Shown piece after piece: positions 11,921 to 22,600 of a stretch of DNA of 64,000 nucleotides. The position numbers were made by a program, and so were the translations under genes. Positions within the stretch are counted from its first letter, which is position 1. Each line of letters opens with the position of its first letter. The stretch is from Lagopus muta. Its lineage: Eukaryota > Chordata > Aves > Galliformes > Phasianidae. The stretch lies in NCBI RefSeq assembly GCF_023343835.1, contig NC_064472.1, positions 44,711,799 to 44,775,798 of the forward strand, read 5' to 3'. Below the pieces are notes generated by a model. The model was not told where the DNA came from and did not search any database. It was given only the letters and a program-made list of their open reading frames with translations.

Positions 11921-13635
11921 TGATCTATTTTGAAAGCACTGTTGTGGATTGCATGGGACAATATCCTGAGCAGACACTGGCTGCCAACAGCTGTAGTTAT
12001 TGGGAGAGGTGTTGAAGTTACGCCATTGTGTGTATGGCAATGAAACATTTTCAGCTATAAAAATAAAACCTCATGTGAAGGAGAAAACTAAAACCTTAGT
12101 CTGTGGAATTAACTGCCTAAGTCACAGAATATGGGGAATTGCCCTGCTTTTGCCCAGGCTTTAGGGACAAGTATTTGTTAGGGCAATCTTTGTATTTCTT
12201 CCTAATGTTGTTGGCCATAAGCTTCACCAATCCCACACCTGAACTCTCTTCCACATATTTTAGCAAGGCTTGTGAAGTAACTTCCATGCCTTCAGACCTC
12301 TGGAGTCTTAGATAGCTCCACAGCTACATAGCTCCATGTTCCCTGCAGTGTAGCAGATCTGACTGAACACAATTGGTGACTTCCCACTGCGTCACAGGCA
12401 CCCAAATGTCTGCCTGACACTTGTAATGCTCACAGATCAAGTCTCTGTTCCTCTCACCAGAAAAACAAATCAGAACAAAGAATGCTTGAGTCATATTTCC
12501 TGCTGTTTATAAGCTGAAATATCTCAAACATTGTTTAGAGAAAGCTGGTCTTCAAAGATGAGAAAGAGGCAAGATTGCTAGAAATTGTATTTTGCTGAAA
12601 AGACTCAGCTAAGATGTTGCTGAATGCAGGCCACCAAACAAATGCAAAATATGTCACTGCATGTGCTGTAAGGACATACCTAGGGATTCAAACATTTAAA
12701 TAAATGTTTATTCTGTATCTTAAATAAAAAGATTGTGTGGCAATTGCTGGCTTAATGGCAGAAAACAAGTCTTCACCTTCTTCATTTTTATCAATCACTT
12801 GACCCACTAGAACCATAGCTGAAACTGTATTTTGCAGTGAAAAGATTCTGTAACTTTTGGACACAAATTTTTATAGTATTGCAGAAATTCTAGCTTTCTA
12901 ATTTTAACAGTTATAACTTCAGTTATAACTGTTCTAAATGTTCTTCTGTCAATTACACTGAAATTCTTATTTGCCTAATACCAGACAGACATGAATAAGC
13001 ACTACCATGAAATTACCTCTGAACTTAACTTTATCCATATGAATATATTCTTTCAAAAATTGATTTTAACAGGAACATTCAGATATGGAAATTTCTCCTC
13101 ATGAGCAGGACCTCATTCTGGCTCTTCAGCTTCATTGAGATGTGTCAGGATAAATAAGGATTAGAAAATGAAGAATGGTGAAAGAGAGCAATGAGGAGCT
13201 CAAAAAAGTCATTCAGGCCTCTCTGCAGTCTGTGTGTGGTACTGTGTAGGATCTCAGCACCCTGAGTCAGCTCTGTCACTATTAATGCTTCTTTAATGTA
13301 TCTAAATATATGTCAGGCAAGATCAGTGCTTAGAAAAGAAACCTCTTGGGATGTTTCAAGGTGTTAGAAGCTTTGCTGATTTAGTAAGTTGATAACAAAA
13401 GTGTTTCTGAAAAGGACAAGCAGTTTCTATGTCATGGTTCAAGGAGTGTCATCCAGGGAGGGCCCAGCATCAGGGCTACTCTAAACTCCAATGTGAAATA
13501 TAAGTAAGATATAGGCCAACTGCTCCCTGGGGTGCACCACGCGCCGGCTGAGTGAGGGGAGAGGTTGTCCTGATATGCTCTGCACCTACAGCACCAAGTG
13601 TGCATTTGGGTGCCACTGTGTAAAATTAAATGATT
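8431..13635. other. Long A+T-rich intergenic stretch, no gene seen
   Basis: No ORF above about 63 codons, no recognised coding homology and few obvious repeats apart from a 12-T run near 9601 and the compound microsatellite at 11873-11920. It could hold distal regulatory elements or old unrecognised repeats, which sequence reading alone cannot show. Confidence 0.5.
11873..11920. repeat. Compound tetranucleotide microsatellite (GATG, GATA, GACA)
   Basis: Successive runs of GATG, then GATA, then GACA units. GATA/GACA satellites are known to be enriched on some vertebrate sex chromosomes, but this is a short single array. Likely length-polymorphic. Confidence 0.95.
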
Positions 13636-13639
13636 AGGG

Positions 13640-14090
13640 AGCGTTTAAGGGACAGCTGCGAAGACAGCGAAGGCTCTGGAGGGCACGATATGTGAGGAGT
13701 AGCTAATGCCCCTTGGTGCACTCAGCGCAGAGCAGAGGAGCTGAGGGGAGCCCTCATGGCAGCTGCAGCTCCTCACAAGAGCGGAGGGCAGCGCTGAGCT
13801 CTGCTCTGTGTGACAGCGACAGGGCCCGAGGGAACGGCGTGGAGCTGCGTCAGGGGAGGGCAGCTGGGGGTCAGGGAAAGGGGCTGCAGCACAGGGCGGT
13901 GGGCATGGAACGGACTGCACAGGGCAGTGGGCTCGGCCCTGAGCTGCTGGAGCATAAGGAGCATCCAGATATGTTCTCAGACATAGGGCTTATATTTCGC
14001 ATGGTGCTGTGTGGAGCCAGGAGTTGGGCTTGAGGATTCCTGTGGGTGCCTTCCAACTCAGGATATTCTAGCATCGTATTATTCTGACAT
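13640..14090 (+). repeat. CR1 LINE 3' copy just upstream of the LNPEP CpG island
   Basis: It matches CR1 of the more G+C-rich type: 'ggagctgcgtcaggggaggg', 'tcagggaaagg', 'gggcagtgggctcggccc', 'tctcagacatagggcttat' and the terminal 'ccttccaactcaggatattc'. Its 3' end is about 350 bp before the promoter island. ORFs of about 90-120 codons here are by-products of its composition. Confidence 0.85.
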
Positions 14091-14746
14091 GAAACATAAC
14101 TAAGATGCAGTTTATGCTGCAGGCACGTCAATACAACTAAGTCATTTTGTGTGACAAAGTGCAATTTTAGGTTTACAGAGCAATGGCAACAGGCATTGCA
14201 GTGGGAATAGGGCCTCAGACGGTTGTTTGTAGCCCTCTTGCACACATCAAGGGAAACATAGGATCAGACTTCAGTTTTTATTTTTTTGGGAAAACAGATG
14301 GCTTTTAAATTTGGAATTCTCAGAGAGTAATCAGTTTCCTTCTCCCCTTTCCCTCCCCCCGCCCCACCAAAGCTGACAGTCAAACATGTCCAGCACCACA
14401 AAAGCCCCAGATGGTACTTTATCAGTAAGTGATCGGGGCGAGCAGGGTACTGCGAACAGCCCGTCGCCGAGCACAGGCCCAGCCACCTCCAGGCGCCCGC
14501 CATCCCGCTCTGCGTTGCCCTGGGGTTCCGCTTTTGCCGCGGCAGGGCGGCATCCGCAGCGGCCTCAGCGCCGCGCCTCGCGCAGGCGGGGCCGCGGCCC
14601 GGGCGGGGCGGGGAGAGGCGCTGCGTGAGGGAGGGGCGGGCGGCGCGGCGCGGCCCGGGCAGGAAGCGCTCGTCGGCTGCTCCGCTGCCTTTGAGGGAGC
14701 TGCTGTGCGGGGAGCCGCGGCGGCCGGCCCGGCCCGTGCGCGGGGT

Positions 14747-14773
14747 ATGCGCCGGCTGGAGGAGGACGAGTGA
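14747..14773 (+). promoter_or_regulatory. Candidate upstream ORF (8 codons) in the LNPEP leader
   Basis: An ATG at 14747 opens eight codons (M-R-R-L-E-E-D-E) ending in TGA at 14771-14773. It closes 66 nt before the main ATG and does not overlap it. Its context has G at -3 and C at +4 (adequate), whereas the main ATG has A at -3 and G at +4 (strong). If transcription starts upstream of 14747, the uORF could reduce initiation at the main start while still allowing reinitiation. No other ATG is seen between about 14640 and the main start. The function is inferred only. Confidence 0.4.
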
Positions 14774-14839
14774 AGGGCCGCGACTCTTCGTCTCCTCCCT
14801 AGTTTTGCTGTCGGGGCTGCCGGAGGAGCTGGGAGGAAG

Positions 14840-14858
14840 ATGGAGCCGTTCCCCAGCG
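14840..14858 (+). CDS. LNPEP: LNPEP coding exon 1 (residues 1-6 plus one base of codon 7)
   Basis: The start codon sits in a strong Kozak context inside the CpG island. It encodes Met-Glu-Pro-Phe-Pro-Ser and the first base of Asp7, followed by a GTGAGT donor at 14859. The human protein begins Met-Glu-Pro-Phe with the same short first coding exon, which supports this start over the internal Met15 in exon 2. The intron is phase 1. The upstream end of the exon (5' UTR) is not determinable from sequence alone. Confidence 0.93.
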
Positions 14859-16618
14859 GTGAGTGCGGCCGCCATCCCCGCGAGGGCGGGCAGCGGCCGG
14901 GCAGCGCTTCCCGGAGGGGAGCGGGCAGGCCTCGTGGCCGTGACCCCTGCGCGGAATTCGGAGACTTCGTGGGGCCTCGCTTGTGTTTGGCTTGACCACG
15001 GGCGTTACAGGGGCGAGAGGAGCTCTCTCGCCTTCTCATCACTCTGAGGCGCAACGTTGCCTGGCTGTAACCCCAAGGAGGAGGTGAGAGGCGGGCGCTG
15101 CCCGCTGTGCTCTCAGCACCCGCTGCCTTGGGCCCTCCCCGTGCCCGGCACACTGCGTGGTTTAAAATGCGCGGGTTAGCAGGTAGACTTCAGGGCTTGT
15201 TCTCTTGGTTTAACCAGCAACGTCCACCTTTATCTGTGTGTTTTAATGATACTTCAGTGGAGGATGTGTTTTGCTATGTTTGCACTTCGTCCAAGCTGTT
15301 GGTGTTTTTGTACTTAGCCTTAGCAGAAGGCCATTCAAGTTCAGCTAACTGTTATCGCAGTTATAACACCTGCTGCAGTATTCGCTGTAAAGAGACTATG
15401 TCTGTAATTGCATTGTTTGTTTAAGTCGACGTGGGGAGTCTTCTCCTGTTAGGAGAGGCAGCCATCGTGCTGCTGTCACTTGAGCAGTGGTTTGAAATAA
15501 TGGTGTGACTGTATTGTGCAAGGAGACATTGAAACTTCTGCTCCTCGTATGTGAAACTGGAAGAAGTGGCGCTGAGGACCCAGTACGCAGTTCAAAACAC
15601 TTTCTGTTACCGCTGACCCAGATCCCTGCAGTGAAAACCAGTGCCCCAGGGTGGTGGTGAGACTGCTGGGAGAAAACAGACTTCCTGCAGGAGGGGCTGC
15701 TTAAGAGTGTGCAGAGACCAAAGCAGAGCTGTTGCTCCTTTGGTGATCTTCGGGTGTCTGATACCCAACTGCTAAATCCTGAAGTGAATTGCAGGCCTAC
15801 AGGCTTGGTTTTTAAGTAGAACATTTCCTGGCTGGTGGTCTGGAATGCAGATTTGTCAGCTTCATATCTCAAATAAACCATGTTCCACAGTAACCGGGGA
15901 GGTTTTTGGTTCTCACTTACATGGTGGTAATGACTTCTGTTTGTGAATCTGTAGGCTGGTTTCCTGTGCAAGGTGCTGTTTGAGCTCAGAAGATGGTTAT
16001 CACAGGAAGCTCAGAATGATCTTGAGCCCTTTGCAGCTTTTCTTCATGTTAAACAGAGGGATTGGATCGAGTCTTAAGGGTTTCAGAGAGCATTTTAGTT
16101 GGATTCAGGATGCTGATGCTGATGCTTGTGTGCCAAAATGACGAGAAGTCTGTTTCTGCTTTTATTTTACAGATGTTGAGCTGCTTTGAGAAGGGTTGCA
16201 TATCTTAAAACAGGATTTTAAGGCAGCACATGCACTGAAGTGGAAATGGCAGATCACCATTTTCCTAATCCAAGTGTAATCGGTAATCATAAAGAAAAAC
16301 ATAGCCATAATTCATCTGAAAAGTCAAGGCAGACCGTGGTTGTTTTGTCTAAATGCTAGAGGATGTGCTGAATTTCTCTTGTATGCACAGTCTCCCTTGT
16401 GGAAATACTCAGACAACTTAAATAAAATATGTATCAGGTGCCTTCTTTGGTTTCACCGTGCCAAGTGTGATTGAAAGTGCACGGAAGAATTCTTGTGGCA
16501 TGTAAAATTTTTTTTCTGTGTGATCTCAAATCCCCCTAAACTGGGGATTGTAAATTAATTACCAGAATTAATTAATTAATTTTGACTAGTTATTTGTTAC
16601 CTAGACTTCTTCTCTCTT

Positions 16619-16662
<44 letters not shown>

Positions 16663-19600
16663 TCTTTCTGTGGAAAAATGAAATGTTTGCATTGATAACA
16701 AATGACATTCTGACTGACTGGAATATGTTATGTAATTTGGGGTAGGTTCTGAACAATATTGCAAAATATTTTGCAAGCTTTTGTTTTTACTTTTAGATTG
16801 TATGTATTTCTAGAAGATCATTTCACCATTTCCTGTTTAATATGCAGAGCATTAAACTTTTTTCTACCCATTTGACATGGAAGGAAAATGCAGAAATGAG
16901 AAGATTGCAGTGTTTCACACTCAGGACAGGTGATGTGCAAAAATAAGGAAGTACGGAAGGAATGATTTGTGATGATACGTGAAAAGGCAGATAACAATCC
17001 CTTTTATTAACTTTTTTTGAGTTACTGTAGGCATTTTTAATGCAACACATGGAAGCTCTGGAATGAAATCTAGTTGCATAGCTGGACTGATTTTCTTTCC
17101 CCCCCACCACCCTCCCTAGCCCCCCCAATGATAGTGGAAAAAAAAGGTTCACATAGGAGGAAAAGTTGTGCTTTTGTAGGGGATAAAAACAAGCCATGCT
17201 ACATTGTGAGATAATTTGTGAAAGAATGCAATTTGCAAAATTTATTTCAGCAATTTTTTATTCCTTTAAATTCTGAAATAGGTTTTTTTTTTGTTTTAGT
17301 GGTGTAGGTCTAGAAGCAGGTGTAGGTCTAGATTGCAGGGGATTGCAGGAGCTATGAGTGTAGCCCAGGTGTGGGTGTGCCATGCTTCCCCTTAACTGTC
17401 AGTATCGTATCCCCATCTGTCATGGACACAAGAGGTTCCTGTGTTTTCATCTGCGTTTTTGGTCCTAAACAGCAGAGTGAGTAATCTGTGGTAGTAGGAT
17501 GGTGGATGGTAAAAATCTTAAGGGGTTTGTTTTCAGTGTTTTTTTTTCCTCCTATGTTTTAATATCCCAATATTTTGCTTTAATCAGATATTACTGACAG
17601 GAAAAAGTTGTTAATTCGTCTCTTTGTTTCTACATTGTCTTACATTGTCAAAATGCATATTGCTAGACGGTATTTTTCCTCGAAGCCCTGTTGTAACATC
17701 TGTGGCTTTTGTTCCTTTGTCAGCTGTGCTAAACAAGAACCTTTTCTCAATGGGATGTGTTTGTTTGCTTTTTCTGCACTTCCGTGAACTCTGTCTGGCA
17801 CTGAATGCTCTGAAACTGCTGTGGTCTGTGTAGCAAAGAGAGATCGTCCCTGCATCCGTGTATGTACACAGAGACTTGTGTGCTCTTTTCTGCGGGCACT
17901 GTAACCTACAAGCTTGGAACTGGATGCATTGCATTAGCGACATAACCTGAACAGGGTGATCCAGCACCTGTTACAGGTAGAAAGGTGACACGATGGCAGA
18001 ACAATGAGGGGAAGAGTAAGAACTTTACCTGCTTGAAGTGTTCCATTTGACGAGAGCAAACATTGCCAGTTGGAAAGGGGCTGGAAGTCTCGTGCTCTGT
18101 TAAAACAATGTCAAAAGATCAGAGTGTAAATGTTAGTCATGGGTCCTGCTGGTACCTTTTCACTGAGGAGGTGGGTTCCTCTTGCAGGATGAATGGAGCC
18201 ACTGAACATCTGTGGAATACGTAGTGAGGCATAAGTGTTGAAAACTTACTGACCTCAGTACCTGCCGTCTGGAAAATTATTGCAGGACTCTCTTCTTGTC
18301 TTCTTCTAGTGAGATGGTGTGTCTGGTGAGATGTGCATAGTGCAGCAGCCGTGTTTGGTACTTGAGAAGCTGTATGCATGTGCACTAGATGAAGTCCTTT
18401 AATGACAGCTATGTAAAGTGTTGAAACCTAATAAAGGCTACTATAAAGTCTACTAATGAACTAAACAAACAGCTTAAAATAAAATCCGCTGATTAGCTAA
18501 CCAAGCAGCTAATCAGCTTTTTCATATTAAATGGCATCATTATAACAATTACCTACTAAGAAGCCAAATTTACCTCCATTTAGTGTACGTCTCTGTTTCT
18601 TGTAAGGATGAGTTGCGCTGAATTCAGTCAAACAAAGTTTTCCTCCTTCACACAGTGATCTGAGTGAAGGAAGTTTAGTGAGTTTCCAGTCTACTGGACA
18701 ATATTTTTCTTTTATTAAGTACAATAGGAGAGATCATGCAAAACAAAAATGTTAAGACTTCTTTGAGTGAAAGCAGTATTATTCCTCTGGCTGTGAGAGA
18801 AGTTTGTAAGCAGATATTGCATAGGCTTTTGTCCAGAAATACTTTAAAATAAAATCAAATTAACTTTTAAAACACCAGCATTTTTGTGAGCTGGGACTCA
18901 TGTATTTCAGAGCATTTCTTAAGAGCTGTACGTACTAATAGCTACATTTTTACTATTTTTGCTACTGCTTTAAATAGTAAAGGTGTGTTGACCTTAAACG
19001 GAAAAATTGCAGAAAGTTTTTGTTCTTTGTAGCCAGGAAGAATGGATGGGAGAAAGCAGTGGGTGGGGAGCAGATCTGGAGACCTCATCCATTTGATATC
19101 AGAGGTAGGAATTTCAGAGTGCTGCTCTGCTCACCACCTGAGGCACCACCGGGGCTGCAGCCTATCCTGAGTGTTGTCTCAGCCCAGAGTTCAAATAAGA
19201 TCCCAGTGCTGCTGCTGGTTCAGGCTTTGTGTTCATGTACTGCTGCCTTGGCCTTCAGCACAGCTGGGCAGATGGGAGTCTGAATTCATCAGAGATCTGA
19301 GATGCCTTTTACTGTTTTGCTTGTTATTGGGGTGTTAGATGGTTGAGTGTTCATTTTTCCCCTAAAAGCTCCACTGTTTGGAAGATTCCACTCTTCTGCA
19401 GTGAGTGTAGTTGTGTGCAGAGTTGCTCTTTGGTGCTATGGGAGTTGGTTCTGCAAACACTCCAGCCCACATGTGACATTTTCTCCAGTGCCTCTGACTG
19501 CAAAGGGAACCACCTGTGCTGAACACTAGGAACATGCCTCATTTACTGGCTGCTCTGGCGCCAGATGCTGTATTGTATTTCAGCCTTTCTTCTATTTAAG

Positions 19601-22600
19601 ATCTGACACTTGAAAACAATTTTTTTCTTCTGTAATAATGAATTGTTAATACATCAACAATCACTTGTGACTGTTTTTCATGTACGTGAAGCAGTCTTTC
19701 CAGATCAGCCAGCCTTGTATTTGTGGGAGTCTTAAAAGCTTCAGAATGCTTAAAAGACTCGTTGCTTCTGAGCTGTAAGCTTTGGCAGATAAAGGAAAGA
19801 CAAAAAGTAGTTCCCCAGAAAATGGAACTGTGAATATGGAATGTGTGAGCTGTCAGTTTTATTACCCAACTTAGTCACTTACAAGCATATTAATGAGGCC
19901 TTGGCACATGCTCGTCTCTTAAGTGTGCAGATGTGTGTGATTACTGTTCTAAAACAGCTGGAAAATAATTGAAGGGAACACTACAAAATATGCACTGCAG
20001 CAATTAAGAATAATAATGCTGTTCAGAACTTGCAATCCTAGTAGACATTGGGAAAGGAAAAGAAAAAATTTGAGGAAACATATCTTCCTTCATATCTGTC
20101 TTTTGTGATTATGGTGCTATGATGCTGTTTGACAGTGATCTGCATTGCAGTGCTGGGAAAGCCGTTTTGTTCCGCATTATGTGCTCTGATGGAGCTAGCC
20201 CCATCACAGCATCTGACTTGTTGGCAACTGCTGGTGGGTTTGGCAAAGGTTCAGTTATTGCTATGATGGTGGGATGGTGTCTGCAATACTGATGGCTACC
20301 CTAAATGTCAGTATGCAGTATTTGTAAGGATATTTTTACCCATCCCTCTGATTTTTATTTCCTGCCCTCCTCCTTTTCCCGCCTCCCCCCGTGGATGTGC
20401 AAAGCAGAAGCAACCATCAATGTGCAGTGTCTGGAAGATAAATATATAGATTCTATATTATGTCTTTGCCAAACATGGACATTTCTCATAAAGAAAGTGG
20501 CAATATTATGGTAATGTTTCATGTGCAAAAATAGTGGTTGTGAGATTAAGGTCAATGAAAGGGAAACTTATGGAGCAGAACTGAAGTGTTCTTGTAAGTG
20601 AATGCCCCAGTGGCAGAGATAAGGTTTACAGAAATTCTTCTAAATAAAAATGGTGATTCAAAGTACGTTTTGTCTAGAGAGGATATGAGGGTCATCTGCT
20701 TTTTCCTTTTCCCTCCTCCTCCACTCCCTCCTGTTGTGTCTTTCGTCTTTCTCTTGGCAACAGTTTATGTGTTTTGAAATGTGTGTACATCCAGTGATAG
20801 TGATGCAGACAGGGATATGGCAGTTCTGGTCAGAGTAACCCAGAGCAGTCACAAAGCAATGTGTCTGCTGTGGGCAGATGTTGGTCGGAGCCCCAGCAAG
20901 GCAGGCTCTGGAGTGACCGTGTTGATATTTCTGCAGAGACTTTCCACAGGCCCTGCAGGCATGCTTACCCAATGGGCTGCACAGTCAGCAGCTCTCCACC
21001 TGCTCGGTGACAGAGGTAATCACTGGATACCTTCAGAAAAATGCCTGACTCTGGGGCTGCCCCTTCCCAGCCATCACGAGGCTGATGTCAACTGATGCGA
21101 GTATGTGACAGCTGTATGAGGCTTTGGAGCATTTTAGATCTTGGTATTTCTTGAGCTGCTGTGCAGGCACTGTGTCTTTTATCTATCTATTTATTTATTT
21201 ATTTTTTTGTCTGAGTGCTTGGTTTTGTCTTAAAATGAGTCTGAAAGAAATTTACTTGCTTATAACTTTATTATGCTTTTATTATACAGTGTATTTTAGG
21301 AATTATCAAATGTGAATTAAGTATGTATCGTAAGGCACATATGGTTGTTTTTCTAGAAATTGCTTAAGACAAAAGTTTGAATGTATTGCTTAAAGTATAA
21401 GAGCACAAAATGCAGCAAAAACAAACAAACAAAAATGTAACTAAGTGGCATCAGGTTGTATGCCGTCTAATAATATGCCTAACAATCCATAAGAAGGTTT
21501 ACAAACTTCTCTGTTTTTCAACAGAACTGATGCTAACAGAGGAATCTCCTGTATCTTTAGCTGTGACCAGCCATGGCTGCGCAGCTGCAGTCTAGGAAAC
21601 AGTTAGCAGTCCTGGCTGTGAGAGCTCCAGTGGCTCAGGATATTTCAGACAACTTCCAGTGAGTCTCCAAGGCTTGTTTTTGTTAGACCCTATGGTTAAA
21701 TCTTTTTGTATCAGTTTAATTTCAAAACATGTGCTTGATTACACTGGGAACTAAAATCTCGTCTTATAAAATTAACATTTGATGATGCTCTCCCACTGTT
21801 CTTCAGTGTTATTTCCAGTCAGTGACTGAGGACAGTATGCTGACTTGATGCTGTTGGACTTCTGTAGGGTTTTCTCTCTCAGTAGTGCCTAAAGAGCAGT
21901 GTCATTAAAAAATGCCAGAAACATTCAAGAAACTGTGACTTAATGTGATATGCCTATTTTGGACATAAACATTCAGACTGAGCTTGTACTGCAGAGCCTT
22001 AAATTCTCTACTAATCCCCACTGGCCTCTGGAGAAAGTTATGAAAAAAGTAACGTAGGGTTCTCCTAGCTTATTAGTTAAGGGGTTCAGTGATAACCACT
22101 CTGTATCTTTCATAACGTTTTATTCTTATGGATGGTGTCAAAGTAGTAATTTGAAATGACATGCTAGTAATAGTGTGTCAGTCCACTTAGAGCTTTGTAT
22201 TGGCAGATGTTGAAATGTAATTGAACCATGTGATTCTTTAGCCCTAAAGCTTGCCAAAGGCATCTGTGCTTTCTTTAAAAGCCAGGAAAAGAGTTTGAGG
22301 AAACCTTTTAGAAGCACCCAAGACTAATAAACATTTGCTTTAATAAGATTACACTCTTAGCTCTCGTTTCATATGGCAATTTAAGATAAGAGATGGTTTG
22401 AAAATACATAACCGTGTATTGTTTTAATTTCCATCATCCAGCCTTGCTGGGAGAATGTTGCTCTAAGGTACGTGCAGGAGCTTGCTGTTGTAATATTTGT
22501 TCTCATATTCCTAAGGGGGGATAATAATAATAAAAAGCAGCTCAAGTACTCCTTCCAGTGCAGGCAGGATGTCAAATATAGAGAGATCTTGTATGGCTTG

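Larger units (their letters stand above)
14440..15160 (+). promoter_or_regulatory. LNPEP: CpG-island promoter and 5' UTR region of LNPEP
   Basis: This is the only strongly GC- and CpG-rich stretch in the window, surrounded by A+T-rich DNA. It contains Sp1-type GC boxes at about 14601-14612 and 14632-14640 and further CG-rich blocks up to the start codon at 14840. I see no TATA box in the expected position. This is typical of a broad, TATA-less housekeeping-type promoter. The exact transcription start cannot be read from sequence, but it probably lies between about 14600 and 14750. The island continues roughly 300 bp into intron 1. Long ORFs on both strands here reflect high GC content and are not treated as genes. 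Confidence 0.85.

Noticed and set aside
14264..15153. Long ORFs of 203 and 243 codons on the minus strand across exon 1
   Set aside because: They fall in a CpG island where stop codons are scarce. Composition is Ala/Arg/Pro/Gly-rich with no domain, and overlapping ORFs occur in several frames.
15396..15971. 191-codon minus-strand ORF in intron 1
   Set aside because: No recognisable domain, no splice or promoter context, and it is the only such ORF in 22 kb. Chance or an old unrecognised repeat is more likely.
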